Shown: positions 49,601-61,355 of the stretch, piece after piece
How the letters are laid out: each line of letters starts with the position of its first letter
How positions within the stretch are numbered: position 1 is the stretch's first letter
Notes under the pieces: model-generated
What the model saw: only the letters and a program-made list of their open reading frames with translations
Told to the model about the DNA's origin: nothing
The model's database searches: none
Program-made: the position numbers and the translations under genes
Source of the DNA: Pampus argenteus
Taxonomy: Eukaryota; Chordata; Actinopteri; Scombriformes; Stromateidae
NCBI GenBank assembly: GCA_036937835.1
Contig: CM072873.1
Location: 11,458,001-11,522,000, forward strand
DNA: 64,000 bases
Reading direction: 5' to 3'

Positions 49601-49999
49601 ACTGAGTGTAATTCTCACATCTTCCCACATTGCTCACATATACTATTTGATGCTGTTGTCTTTTAATGTGATCAATAAGTTAAGTTTTATATCGATGGAA
49701 GCAGGTAGACATTGAAAAACACTGGAAAAACTGCATTTTGGTTTGAGCCGTGTTTCACTGGAAAGTTTGCTTAAAAAAAGGTTTTTAAATGTCAGGAACA
49801 CTTGAGGTGATGCAGAAACGGAGCAGCAGGACATGACATCAGCGAACTTTGTCCACCTAAAATAAAAACGTCTTTTCAGTCTAAATAACTGCCTGTGTGT
49901 TTGTCTGTAAAGGTCTCCAAACTAAGCACCAGTGAAGTCCTGCTTCACACATGAAGAAGAAGACGGCACGCACTCCCCTACAGTGTTTTCTGTTATGAA
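46700..49999. other. Intergenic DNA, no gene supported
   Basis: No exon with recognisable content on either strand. About 47210-47440 looks like a teleost interspersed repeat. The rest is unremarkable. Confidence 0.55.
47210..47440 (+). repeat. Probable teleost interspersed repeat
   Basis: CTGTGGCCCCCACCTCATCT, TGCTGAAGGCGAGCAGCTC and CATTGTGGGTAATGTAGGTG resemble strings from a multi-copy teleost repeat. Boundaries and class are uncertain. Confidence 0.4.
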
Positions 50000-50394
50000 A
50001 AAGTCCAGATGGAGTTCCAAAAAAAACCCATTTAGAGACTCGTAATTTTAGTAAATCCATCTTTATTACGACCAAATCACAAGAAAAGGGCCGACTAGCA
50101 AACACTGGTCTTAATGAAGTTAAAGTTAAAGTTAATATGTTCTATTTTGATGTTTTTTACAGGCCTGTAGGTCTTGATATCATTTTCTCTTTTAAGTTCC
50201 TCTCCTTCTGGTTCTGAGTCTCCTCTCTGTTCTTTGCTTCTACTGAATCACTTCAGAGGCAGCATCCTCTCCCTGCAACCTGACTCTTCTTCTTCTGGTC
50301 TTTTTTGTCTCCATGTCTCCCTCTTCTCTTCCATGCTACAGTATTTATTTCGCCAACATTTGCCCTACATGTCTTTCTTCTCCATCTTTTTTCA

Positions 50395-50572
50395 TCCATC
50401 TTTTTCCCTGTTAAAAGGTTTTTTTGGTGGGCAAGTTTTTCCTCACTCGAATCGAGGGTCTAAGGACAGAGGGTGTCACTCCCTGTACAGATTGTAAAGC
50501 CCTCTGAGACAAATGTATTTTGTGATTTTGGGCTATATAAATAAAATTTGATTTGATTTGATTTGATTTGAT
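50395..50572 (+). mobile_element. 3' tail of an L2-type LINE or tail-sharing SINE
   Basis: GTCTAAGGACAGAGGGTGTC, CTGTACAGATTGTAAAGCCC, TCTGAGACAAATG and TTGGGCTATATAAATAAAAT, then (TTGAT)n at 50546-50572, form the standard teleost L2-type 3' end. The CT-rich sequence upstream (50180-50395) may belong to the same element. No reverse transcriptase frame remains. Confidence 0.75.
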
Positions 50573-51240
50573 CTTTCATCAATCTCCTCTCCTCTCTTTT
50601 CCCTCCTCTACTTTTGTCATCCTCTCATCTTCCATCTTTCCGCTCTTGTTTCTTGAGAGAGAAACTTTGCAGCATGTTTTGAAATTGGAGCTGGTTTTTT
50701 GTAACCTCTTTTTTCGTCCTCTCCTCTCTTAATTTCTTTGTTTCCTAATTTATCTCCTCTCCTCTCTCGCCAAAATCATTCCACCGTCATCTTTCTATCT
50801 TTCGGTCTCTCGTGCTTCCATCTCGTCTCTCCTCTGGCTGCATATTTCCTCCCTTCTCCTACACCTTAATCCCTGAAGTAATGAATGTATGCATTGATTC
50901 AATCCTCTTAATCTCATATTGCCTCAGACTAATCTTTACCATTTAGCGATACTCAATATAAAAAACAAGAGACAGCCAAGACTTCAATCCACATTAGCAC
51001 ACCGTGATGTGCAAATGCAACAGCCATAGGGATTTCCCTCATTTAACGCACATCCTGTATGCATCATAATCAATATATTTGTAATGTTAATGAGATATGA
51101 AAAAGTCTTTTTTGATAATAATATGAATGAGATTTTTTTCTAAAGAAGTCTTAGAACAAATCCTCCTCCCACTTGTCTGCCATAAATAATGCAGCTGGAG
51201 GAGCTACGAGCCACACACTGCTGCTCCTCTGCAGACCAAC
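50573..51240. other. Intergenic DNA, no gene seen
   Basis: CT-rich to about 50870, then a non-repetitive AT-rich stretch to 51150. Confidence 0.5.

Positions 51241-51241
<1 letters not shown>

Positions 51242-51306
<65 letters not shown>
51242..51306. repeat. (CAG)n trinucleotide repeat, about 21 units
   Basis: Uninterrupted CAG run in non-coding DNA; no convincing flanking coding frame. Confidence 0.97.
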
Positions 51307-51307
<1 letters not shown>

Positions 51308-51309
51308 GT

Positions 51310-54300
51310 GTCGCTCTTGTTATTATGACTGATTCAGAGCACCGACATTAAAGTCGGTAACTTTAAGTTCTGATGTTTTTAATTCAGATGGTATGATGCT
51401 AATATTTACTTCCTAACATGTTACGATGACAAACTGCACATACATCGTTCTGCACAGAGAAGCTCAAACATCTTAACTATAACCATAAGAAAAACCTTTT
51501 TGTGTGGAAGGGGACTTTAAATAAATCTTACTTAAACACGTGTCTTTAATAAGCTCGTTAATAAAAGTTCCAAGAAATAGTAAGATGTAATTTGAGTTAT
51601 TGAATTCCTTTTGTCTAATTTCAGCACGCTTCCTTTTTTTTTTTTATCTGTCTAGATAAAGAGGATCATTTAGACTTCCTCCTACATAATTGCTGTGATA
51701 TTAGATCTAAGCGTGTGAAGACTGCACAGATGTGATGAGACATAATGAGACATTACAAACTCCCACACAAATACAAACAGCGCATCTGAGCTGAGTTTGC
51801 AACAGAAACAATAAAAAAATAAAAAATAACATAGTAACAGTATAAGCTGTCAATCATCTCTGGTTTTAGACAATCAAAAAATTTATATTAGTTTTTGATT
51901 TTATTGATTTCGCTCACAAATTCTGTCTTATGTAAAATGTTCTTAATTGTTCTGTGTACTAGCTTGTGATTTATGTTGATAAGGCATGCAGGAGTATTTT
52001 TAGATTAGATTTTTGTGAATCTGGTCTGGGATAATTATTGCATATTTTCATCTCCCTGTCTTTCTTTCTTTCTTTCTTTCTTTTTTGCCTCTGTTCCTTG
52101 TGTACAAAGCGGGCTGTCTGACAGAGCTTGGCTTGTTTATTAGGAGAAAATGCTAGAAAACAGGCCAGAAGTGGTCGGAAATCCACCAAGGACTCTAAAC
52201 ATCCACTTTGGTCTGTTCTAAGGCAACAGCTAAATATTTAACAAGATTTAATGCACCATGCTGAGAAACAGACTGTCAGATCCGTGTAAAAAACATTTCT
52301 CAGCCTCGCACAGCCGCGCTCACTCACAACTCCCTGACCAAGGTGAGAGCGTTTTTTAAAAGCCTGATGTCGCTCTCCTGAAAATGTCCAATGATTTCTA
52401 TTTGGAAGCAACACAAAACCTCTTGACCCATAAAGTCAGTTGCTTGTTCATGCGCACATGCACACATACGTGCAGATGCAATCACACAACATTGAGTTTT
52501 CTCCGTTGCGTGTCCTTTTCTGGGTGTGTGACTGTGTCTAATGATGATGAGTAATGTTTACTGACTTCAATGCTGTGAGGAGCATGCTTTGCTCCTGGAT
52601 TAAAGGCACTTTATATCACATCTCTTGTCATGACAATTTGAAGCCATGTCATCTAATTGTATGTAATCTTTTCTCATGCAACATCATGTAATTTCATCTA
52701 AACTGTCACGTCCCATGATCTCATATCATTTGACACCTCAGATCATATCATATCCATGCACCTCCAATATCTCATAATTGACTACAATGTGCTCACTTTA
52801 CTCTGATGCACCTTTCTCACTGTCCAATAAAACCCCACAAGCCATAACTGTACTTTTGCTGTTGTGAATACTCATAATTTAATTTCATTCAAGTAATTAA
52901 TTCCAGTACTTTGTCTTAAAGTCTTGTTCTTGTCAACTTTTCTTGTTTCCACGCTGTAGCAGTTACCTTCAAGACATCCACAAGAAAAGTGACAGTATCT
53001 TAGGATCAGAACGATTCCCCCATCAGTGCCATGAGTCTGTCACAAAGGGGTGGTGACTCATCCAAATGCCTGCAGAAGTGCTACTCCTTGCCAATAAATT
53101 TTACAGAAATCTGGAAATCAATGAAATAATATAAATCTAAAGTTGAGCATGTTTTGCCTTGAGGTAGCGCAGTTTATTGTATTACTTCCATCTGTCTCGT
53201 TTTGCCGTAGCCAGAATCTGTAATGTCTCTACAGGCAGCTAAAATAAATAGTCTGCTTTAAATCTCGATCTAATTACCTGTTAGCGCCCACTAAGGGCCG
53301 CGATGTTCGTGACCCTCCACAATATAAAAGGGTTGTACAGAACAACCAACATACTGATGATTTATCTATATTTGTAGAGCCTAAGAAGCAGGAATAACAT
53401 GTAAAGTTTGTGTGACACCACAGAAAGGCTCCAGCATGACTGTAAAATCAGTAAAATTTAATGGCAATCTTCACAATACAGCATCAGGATTCAACATTTT
53501 GGGGACCATGAATGTACAGCAAATTTAATGGAAATCTGGGCATTAGTTCTTAATGTAGTTTATCATGTAACAATTGGATATCTAAAATCTGGATATTAGT
53601 TTTCAGAATATAATGTCATAGACCAGTTGTTGTCTGAAGGTGACCAAATGTCTGTTTGTCTGTTTTTATGCAAAAAAAAAACAAAAAAACAAAAGGAACT
53701 GGCTTTTTATTATATTCATACTTTCCTCCATTGTTGTTATAGCCAATTAGAGGCATTGATAGCCATGAATGCCATTGTGAGGGAAATAAAAATTTCTTGC
53801 TGACAATCCTCCAATTAGGGTCTGATTTTATTTTCTCTATTTCCTGGAGGCCATTATGTAACCGTCTCCTGTGTTGATGTGTGTGACTTTATGCCACTAC
53901 CACTATCACTATGTATCAAAGATTAATAGGGGAGTGATTAACTAAAAACTACAGAATTACTGCTCCAAAATAAGCTTATTCAAGTTGTTACGCTCGCATG
54001 GAGGAATTGTGATTCAAAAAGAGACACAAACCGCAGCAGAGGTGGCACGGTTGTAATTAACAATAACAGAGAGACAAAGTGTTCACAGGCAGGTTACCTC
54101 AGGCTCTTCCTTCGAAATCTTCCTTGGTCTCCGCTTGGAAGAAAAAAAAAACAACAACATTAACAATTGTGATTCAAAAACAAGACTGCAATTAAAGTGC
54201 AGCGGAAGAGGTTTTCCTTAAACGCCTCGCTGAGCTGTTCATGCGCCCACCAGGTGACACCGTATGAGTATATAGTTATAAGCAGCAGAGGAATGGGAAA

Positions 54301-54400
54301 ACCCAAGGCTTAATGCAAAATGGGAAACGACAAGACCCACCAGCAGGTCAAAACTATAATTATCCAAAAAATAGTAGTCTATTGATGACTTGATTGCTGC
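51310..54400. other. Intergenic DNA, no gene supported
   Basis: No exon with recognisable content. It includes a CTTT run at 52060-52082 and a non-repetitive block at 53700-53870. Confidence 0.55.
52060..52082. repeat. (CTTT)n microsatellite
   Basis: About five to six CTTT units are visible directly. Confidence 0.9.
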
Positions 54401-54424
54401 ACAGTCCCAAAGAACAACTTGTGT

Positions 54425-54740
54425 CCAAATCATAGACTGTATATAAAGATGGACGTTGTGAGATGTGATGTGATTGGTTTCATTGCATAGTGACGCCTTT
54501 CAACAGAACCTAACTATAAGCTACTATAAGTCTTTAAATCTTATTATGGAGCAATAATTTCCAAAATGACCAGATTTATTAAAAGGCCCCAATTCCATGA
54601 TTGAGACTATAATGACTCATTGAAAAATTATTGACTTTCTAGAGAGAAGTGGAGGCTTTTTGAATGGGAGTCAGTTGGAGCATCTAGTGAGCCTCAAGAC
54701 GCGGTACTTGCTGCTTGGTTAAAATGTAGATTTAAAGGTA
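54425..54740 (+). repeat. Teleost interspersed repeat
   Basis: CATAGACTGTATATAAAGAT with GGACGTTGTGA, then a GAGAAGTGGAGGC ... GCATCTAGTGAGCC section and a GCTGCTTGGTTAAAA end, are strings I recognise from a high-copy teleost repeat. The class is not determined. Confidence 0.55.
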
Positions 54741-54960
54741 CCCAGTTAAGTTTTTAATCTCCCGTGGTGTTACAGAGAAGTGTCTCAGTGGGCCATCACC
54801 ATTTGGTTGCAACTTTATTTCTTCCAGCACACACACAAGAACACATAAGTATACATGCAAATGCTCGGGTAAAGCAGCGCAAAGAACTTGACATCTTACT
54901 GTGGCTGCAAGTCAGATCGTTGAATAAAACTGACGTTTACCTTAAAGTCTGACTATGTCT

Positions 54961-54978
54961 ATATATATATATATATAT
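54961..54978. repeat. (AT)n microsatellite
   Basis: Nine AT units are visible directly. Confidence 0.9.
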
Positions 54979-54979
54979 T

Positions 54980-56580
54980 CAACAGCTGGTGGCAGTAATG
55001 TGCCAAAAAACATGGTCATGTTCAAATGAAAGCAGGGAAGAAGAAAACTACTAGCCGATGTAAACAATCTGGATTTCAAAATACTTAAAAAAAAAACACC
55101 TTGGGTGCCATTACACTTTCATTATTTTTTTGTTTATATTGTGCCCATTTATTATAACACAGGATTATTCCAGCATTGGATTACTGTTTGGGTTGTGGGT
55201 GTTTAATAAAGCTGCTATGTGTACAATGTGATGTGTTGTCTGTACTTAATGGAGGGTGGTGGTCGGATCAATTGGGACCCAACAGCAAATTTTTACCCTG
55301 GGGTCCTCCAATAGATTAATGCAGCCCTGAGAAGACCCTGCATCCAGTGAGTGTAATTTAGCTATTTTTATTGACCTACTGCAGACTGACTGAGCAACAC
55401 AACTAAGACACGTCTATAGTGGACAAAACCCATTTACCACCGAGTCCCTCAGCTCTGCCCGCTTTACCATCAGATGTTAAACATTGACTTCTCCACCACT
55501 GAATGTTTTCCCAGTTCAGCCTTTGATGGAGCTCCCGGTGTGTCGGCAGGGCAACTGAAGTCTGGCCTGCAGTCGGAGGGTTGGCAGGGGCAGTGGCATT
55601 TGTAGTTGGGTTGCAGGGAGGGGGTTGGGGGGAGGGTCTGCGCTTTGATATTTGATCCCCCCTCCCTTTCTGGGGACCGAAAAGAGACCAGCAGCACTGG
55701 TTGAGGATGGACTAATTAATTCTGAGATCAATAAGGATGGATGCAGCTATGCCTCCCTCCAGATGTGCAGGCGGTGCATTGATTGGTGTTGGGGAGGGAG
55801 TTCAATCCTCTATCCTCCGTCTCTTCCCACTTTCCCTCCCTAAATGAGGCGTCAGTGTTGTCCCACCGATGTCTTTGAACTAGTGCTCGAGATAACTAAT
55901 ACTCAGATTTATAACAACAGAAACAGAAAGTCTGTGTCGGCGCTTCTAAACTGCGACAGAAGCTGCTGTTATTTCTTTGCTCTAATTGAGGAATTGAGTG
56001 TTTTGTTCTGTCGATGAGGTGATTTGCTCACATCTCGCCGGAGTCGCTGCATCCAGAAATACATTTGTCAGGCTCATCGGCTGGTGTGCAGCTCACTCCA
56101 AGACTGGTGGCCGTGAGTGTCTGTTCCACATGAACAATGCTGTCCCGCCTGCTGAATGCTGATTGGGTGTAATTGGGGGTTAGTGATGTGATGTAATTAG
56201 AATGATTACAGTTATCAAATCCCTGCAGAGATGCTGTCCAACACTGTTTTTGTGGCTGATGCAGATCTACTTTGTTTTAAAGTAAATGCACACACGATCA
56301 TACAGTCACTCAGACACTATTATTTTATTATATTCTGAAAGACTTACATGAAACAAAAGAAATAGATTAAATTCGTAAATCAGAAGTTCATTTTGGTCCG
56401 TTGGTCCTTTGCTTCTACATCATACGTAATGGGCATGAATGCCAGAGTTTTTTTTGCTCACTCCCTGGTTGTTTTTCATAATAAAAGCCATATATCCTCG
56501 ACTTCTGATTTTAATTGCTGGTTCTCTCTCTCACAAACAAACATCTAATAAGTAAGTGTTCAACTGGGAAATGTGTGCTA
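54980..56580. other. Intergenic DNA, no gene supported
   Basis: No exon seen. The overlapping minus-strand frames at 55470-55731 show no domain and have low-complexity Pro-rich content. Confidence 0.5.
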
Positions 56581-56589
56581 GCATGTTGA

Positions 56590-56610
56590 CACACACACAC
56601 ACACACACAC
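56590..56610. repeat. (CA)n microsatellite
   Basis: About 10 CA units are visible directly. Confidence 0.95.
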
Positions 56611-56756
56611 TAATCTTAAAGTTAAAAGCAAATACTAACCCTCAAATATACTTTTTTAAGTAAGTTTATTTAAGTTCTTTGGTGAAACCAAAAATATGAA
56701 TTCAAAGAAGCCACAAAGTTTCACAAAGCTGTAGAGTTGGTGAGAGCTCTCTACAT

Positions 56757-57255
56757 AAAGCAGAGTGTGGACCAAAATGCAGAGGCTAACAATGCAGGGC
56801 AGGTGTAGATGGAAAGAGGCTGCAGGAACTGAAGTATATGTATATTTATTCAAAGGAGCAGAAACAGGACTCAAGAGTGCTGGCAAGGCAAGATGGAACA
56901 AACCCAACAGACTATAACAAACTAGAACAAAACAGAACAGAGGATCCAACGAGGCTGAACTGAAAAACAGGACTGAAATACAAACTGAAATGGGGCAGAG
57001 GTGAGTGGGCAGGAGCACAGGCAAGTAGCTGATAGGCTGGGAAAGCACAGGGAGCAGGGCAGGGCTAACAATGCAGGGCAAGTGTAGATGGAAAAGTGTG
57101 GAAGGGAAAGCAGACCGGCTGAAGAGCACAACAACACAGGAGGGGGACAAAACAAAACCAAAAACCCCAAAACACAATCAGACTCAAGAAAATCTAAAAA
57201 TGCAAGCAGAACAAATGTAAACACAAAACTGTCCAGAAACCATGAGTCCATGACA
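56757..57255. repeat. Purine-rich interspersed repeat with internal direct duplication
   Basis: The segment GGCTAACAATGCAGGGCAGG plus about 14 more bases at about 56786-56817 recurs at about 57064-57095 with two changes. The block is A/G-rich on the plus strand, ends with CTGTCCAGAAACCATGAGTC and CATGACA, and contains AACACAGGAGGGGGACAAAA, strings that recall a common teleost repeat. The 173-codon minus-strand frame is a product of its composition. Confidence 0.5.
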
Positions 57256-57259
57256 TCTA

Positions 57260-57994
57260 TCATGTTATCTTTTAACATGTATTTCAATCATTGTTCATAA
57301 AAATAAAAACATTGATTCATTAAGCTTTAATATAAAAAGTAAAACACAAGAACAATAATTGTGCGTAAAGATATGCCATCGTCATGTAACTTGACTTCTT
57401 CTGTCTGTATGACCTATCTTGTGATTGGTTTACATTAAATGACATCACACTCTGCAGTGTGTGTTTTGCCCTACACGCTTAGTCATCAACTCAACAGGGT
57501 TGTGCATGATGATTGAGAGAGAAATAAAGCAGAAAACATGTCTTTGGAACATACAGATCTCCACATACCGCCTGGCAACTGCAGAAGTATCCTCTTAGGG
57601 AACAGGTACCTCTGGTTGGGAATCACTTCCACAACCAAAGATGCCTGAAATATGTCCTCCTTTCAAACCAAGATTGATGTCCTTTACACCCTCAACCTTC
57701 CTCCTTTCATAAAACTCAAAGCCAACTCCAGAAATGTATTGATTGTTTTCCCAACAGCATCTTTGTCACCAATGAACCTTCATATAATTGTCTGTGTAGC
57801 AAGAAAGAGAGCGAGAGACAATTACTGAATGTAAGAGAGAAAGAGAGAGAGAGGCTTGCCTCTGCAGATAGGACACCTGTTGCAGCAGACGGCAGCTGCC
57901 TGACCTGCACTGTCACATATGTTTGCTATCCCATGATGCAAGTGGGCCAATTAAAGGCATCCCACAGGAGCGTTTGGCGCCGTGCACATTTACT

Positions 57995-58035
<41 letters not shown>

Positions 58036-60040
58036 GCGGTAATATCTTTTCTCAAGGTGATTTTGACAAATTACGTGACAGCTTTGGATGGGAAGCAGTT
58101 AGTGTTAACAGGTGCAGAAATTAGAGGTGAGATTTGTGAATAAGAGTTTGAGATAAAGTCGAACATTAGAGCTTGTGTGCCAACCACAGCATCTATTTGA
58201 TGTAATATTCCTATTAGGGATATCATCACTGGTATCAGCGGTTGAAAATGAACATTTGAGCAGATATGACAGGCTGATGCGTTGTGTTACGTTAAGTGTC
58301 AAAAAGGTGTGGAGGTTTTTTTTAAAAGTGTCTGAAACAGATAGCAAAGTTGCTAATGACTGCGTTGGTCATATAAGAAAGATTCATTCAACTCTACAAT
58401 TCATTCATCTAATTTAACTCACTTTCACATGATATCTGTGGACAGAGATTACATTTATTTACTTTGCAATTTGTAAAATAGGTCAAATTTGTCCTGGTTG
58501 TGGCTATTGTCAGGATTGTCTGACAAGAATGCATCATCCAAGACTCCAGGATTCATCCAGGTTCAAGTAGGATGAATCTTACAGTTTTGTTTATAGGAAA
58601 ATGTTACATAAAAAAATAAATATGGCATGTTTTACAAGTATCTATGATGAAGTAGTTTTCTTATGTTGCACAGTAAATGAAAAGCATTTTAAGTATTTTA
58701 TTGCATCTGCCAAATATGTGCATACCCATTCAAGTCAATGGAAAAGCAGTAATATATGGACATAGGATATTCTTAATATCCTCCCACTCAAGGTGGGATA
58801 AATAAAACCGTCTGCGCAGAGCTCTGGTTGGGGCCCTTCGGTTCTCCAGGGCCTCATCAACCCTTCATACAAGCTAATGATTATTACCGAGGGACTCCTG
58901 CAGAAAAGAGACACTGTTTTCAACTTCATGGTAAGACAATTTATTATTATCCACATCATGGAAGTTCAGTCTGCTGGCGAGTTAATTTATAAATCTTGTT
59001 TTTGCTGACGTATAATTAAAAAACAAGATTCATAATCTGTTTTAAAAACCTGAGGACTCCAGCAAGGAAACTGTCAAGTCACACAGGGCCTCTGCGTTCA
59101 GCGACTAGACAAACTGGTCTTTTGGGTCAGAACACTAATGAAGATGGTACATTTAAACTAACACATTATTTGTTTAAATAAACAATATCTCACATAGCTT
59201 ATCTTAGCCTAAAATACTTTCTGGTTGTGGTCACACTGGATTTTGCTGCCAGTCACAAATCACAGAGTTCTCTCAGATTAGCAAAATAGTAAAACAATAC
59301 AAACAACAGAGGAGACAGGAGGCTGCTTGGTGGCAGTGGGTGCAAATTCATTAATAGAGTAGGCTGATCTGCTAAACTGTGTGTATGCTTACAACTTCCC
59401 ACATGTTGTCGGGTAAAATCTGATCTGACCATGCTGTGTTCATTTGCTGTGCCTCCACTGCTTCAAGCCAGAATTGATCACATCAGTGCTTCAAAGTGGC
59501 CTCGAAAAGATGCTGTAACTTGTAGCCTGATTTATATTGTGATGAGAGCCTGGTAGAAGAGGCTGGATTGATCCCAAAATATCAATACTACAGATACTAC
59601 ATCTAATTTTTGAAGATTGATTCTAGCGTCAATAGGATCAATACTTTCTCTATTCTATGTTTCACAAAGAGTAGAAACTGTGTGCAAACAAAGTTGTCGT
59701 GAACATAGTGCAGAACTAGTGCATGCACGGTTTACTTCATTACTGCTGTTGTCATGTCAGGTGCACACAAACAACAGACATACATGCGTACTAATTAGTT
59801 TGAATATGAAAAACCAGAAGAAACAGGGACGAGAAAGGAAATGCCTCAGACAAAAAGACAGAGTTTACTGGCAGAGTCCTTTTAGAGAAGCAAGTAATAT
59901 ACAGGTATTTATAGTCTGAAATTAATATTATTTTTTTTTATAAAATTGGATCTTCAGCATTAATGTTACATTTTTAAATTGTATCATCATTGGATATCTT
60001 TATCTTAGCCGACTGATTAAATATATTAGTGTTGGGTTGA
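57260..60040. other. Intergenic DNA, no gene supported
   Basis: No exon with recognisable content. It contains a (CA)n run at 58000-58033. Confidence 0.55.
58000..58033. repeat. (CA)n microsatellite
   Basis: A 34-bp uninterrupted CA run. Confidence 0.97.
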
Positions 60041-60049
60041 GGTATGGCC

Positions 60050-60560
60050 TACCGTTAAAGTCTGGGAGATGTAGTCTGCGCAGGCGGACCGGTGGCGTCT
60101 CACGTTACTTCTACTTCCGGTTAGCATGAGCGCAATTTTTTGGTAACTTAGACAAGTGGGATGTATCACATCATATCATAATGAATCAGTTTATTTGTGT
60201 AACTTCATAAACGTCCATGTGCGGAGACTCAGTCAAAACATGTTAACGGACATGTCGACATTCACACCCACATGATTATCAACATGACACGTGATGTTTC
60301 CTGGAAGCAGGAAGATAAATGGAGCGGAGGCGATGTGTTAGCATTAGCATTAGCCTGGTGAGCTAGCGGTCAGTAACGGGCGGAATAAAGCAAAGAAACC
60401 TGTGAAAAGAGCTTCTTCAAATCCCAAATGATTCAGGGACGGTCGCTGCATGTTGGAAACACAGATAGAAACCAACATGACCAGGATTAAAAGTGTTTGG
60501 ACAAGTTCAGCTCTGTTTACCAGCCAATATTCAGAAAAGACAAAGTTCATCTGCAAACGG
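60050..60560 (+). promoter_or_regulatory. Unassigned CpG-rich promoter and possible first exon
   Basis: CG dinucleotides and GC-rich motifs, including an ETS-like ACTTCCGG at about 60113-60120, rise sharply here. A strong donor (AAACGG then GTAAGG) lies at 60561. An ATG at 60477 opens a 28-codon frame, MTRIKSVWTSSALFTSQYSE and onward, that runs through the donor in phase 0. I do not recognise the peptide. It could be an upstream exon of kcnh5, a separate transcript or chance. Confidence 0.35.
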
Positions 60561-60959
60561 GTAAGGACACATAGTTTGTTATTATTCTGAGATGCTGTAG
60601 TGTTACATGCTGATAGCTGACTGCAGTGTGTAACTTAGTGTCACTAAAACAAATCGTGTCTAATCACGGTTGGTGCTGGTTGGCCGCCATGTTTTGTCTT
60701 TGCCTCTTCATCGTTTTGTTATGAATGTTTTTTTGTCCTCTGTTGCTTATTATGATTTTAATGCATTTGGTGTTTGAGTCACAAATGACTCCTTATAGTT
60801 AGTTATGCTCCCACGTGGTGCTCATTAATATAATTTTAGGTCTATGAAACGGAGATGTTGGTCACCAGTTTACCTCCAGCTCAGGTGTTTGGTGCCTTAA
60901 CTGCCAGTTTTTCAAAACAAACAACAACAAAAAAACAAGGAATATTTTATTTTATATTA

Positions 60960-61282
60960 TGCCAGTATGTCATCTTTACTTAAACAGCTATTTTCTATTC
61001 GTGTTGTCATTACACGCAGCATTCGGTAAACAAACATTAAACACATCACAAGTCAGTATTTTTAGAAGCGAGCCCTCAGCACGCATGCGTCCTGGCTCTC
61101 CGGGCAGGCAGCGGGATGCGGCGCCGCCGCCGTGGCTCAGTGCGCCCCGAGCAGCCAGAGCGCACGGTTACAATGAGCTTCTCCATCAGTCCGACTGAGA
61201 GCCAGCATCAGAACCGAGCTCCGAACAGCAGACACACCGACGCAGACCCTGACCGACACCAGCTCCGCCCGCCCGCAGCAGG
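60960..61282 (+). promoter_or_regulatory. kcnh5: kcnh5 proximal promoter / 5' UTR with upstream ATGs
   Basis: CG-rich block just before the kcnh5 start. It holds the palindrome ACGCATGCGT (61081-61090), similar to an NRF1 half-consensus, and a GCCGCCGCCG run. Upstream ATGs lie at 60959, 61085, 61116 and 61173. The transcription start is not visible, so how many of these are in the mRNA is unknown. Confidence 0.5.
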
Positions 61283-61355
61283 ATGCCCGGGGGAAAGAGA
61301 GGGCTTGTGGCACCGCAGAACACTTTTCTGGAGAACATTGTCCGGCGTTCAAGCG
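61283..61355 (+). CDS. kcnh5: Voltage-gated K+ channel Eag2 (KCNH5), first coding exon, partial gene
   Basis: Encodes 24 residues, [18 protein letters not shown] followed by IVRRSS, plus the first base of the next codon. The donor GTGAGT follows at 61356. This is the N-terminal cap that precedes the PAS domain in EAG-family channels, where it contacts the gating machinery. The MPGGKRG start is the KCNH5 form; KCNH1 begins with a different, longer lead before the shared [17 protein letters not shown]. The full protein is a plasma-membrane potassium channel with PAS, six transmembrane helices, pore and cyclic-nucleotide-binding-homology domain, all encoded beyond the right edge. Start context has A at -3. 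Open sequence past the donor is intron. Confidence 0.95.

Noticed and set aside
56656..57287. 173- and 121-codon minus-strand frames
   Set aside because: They are hydrophobic, low-complexity readings of a purine-rich interspersed repeat, with an internal duplication mirrored in the protein.
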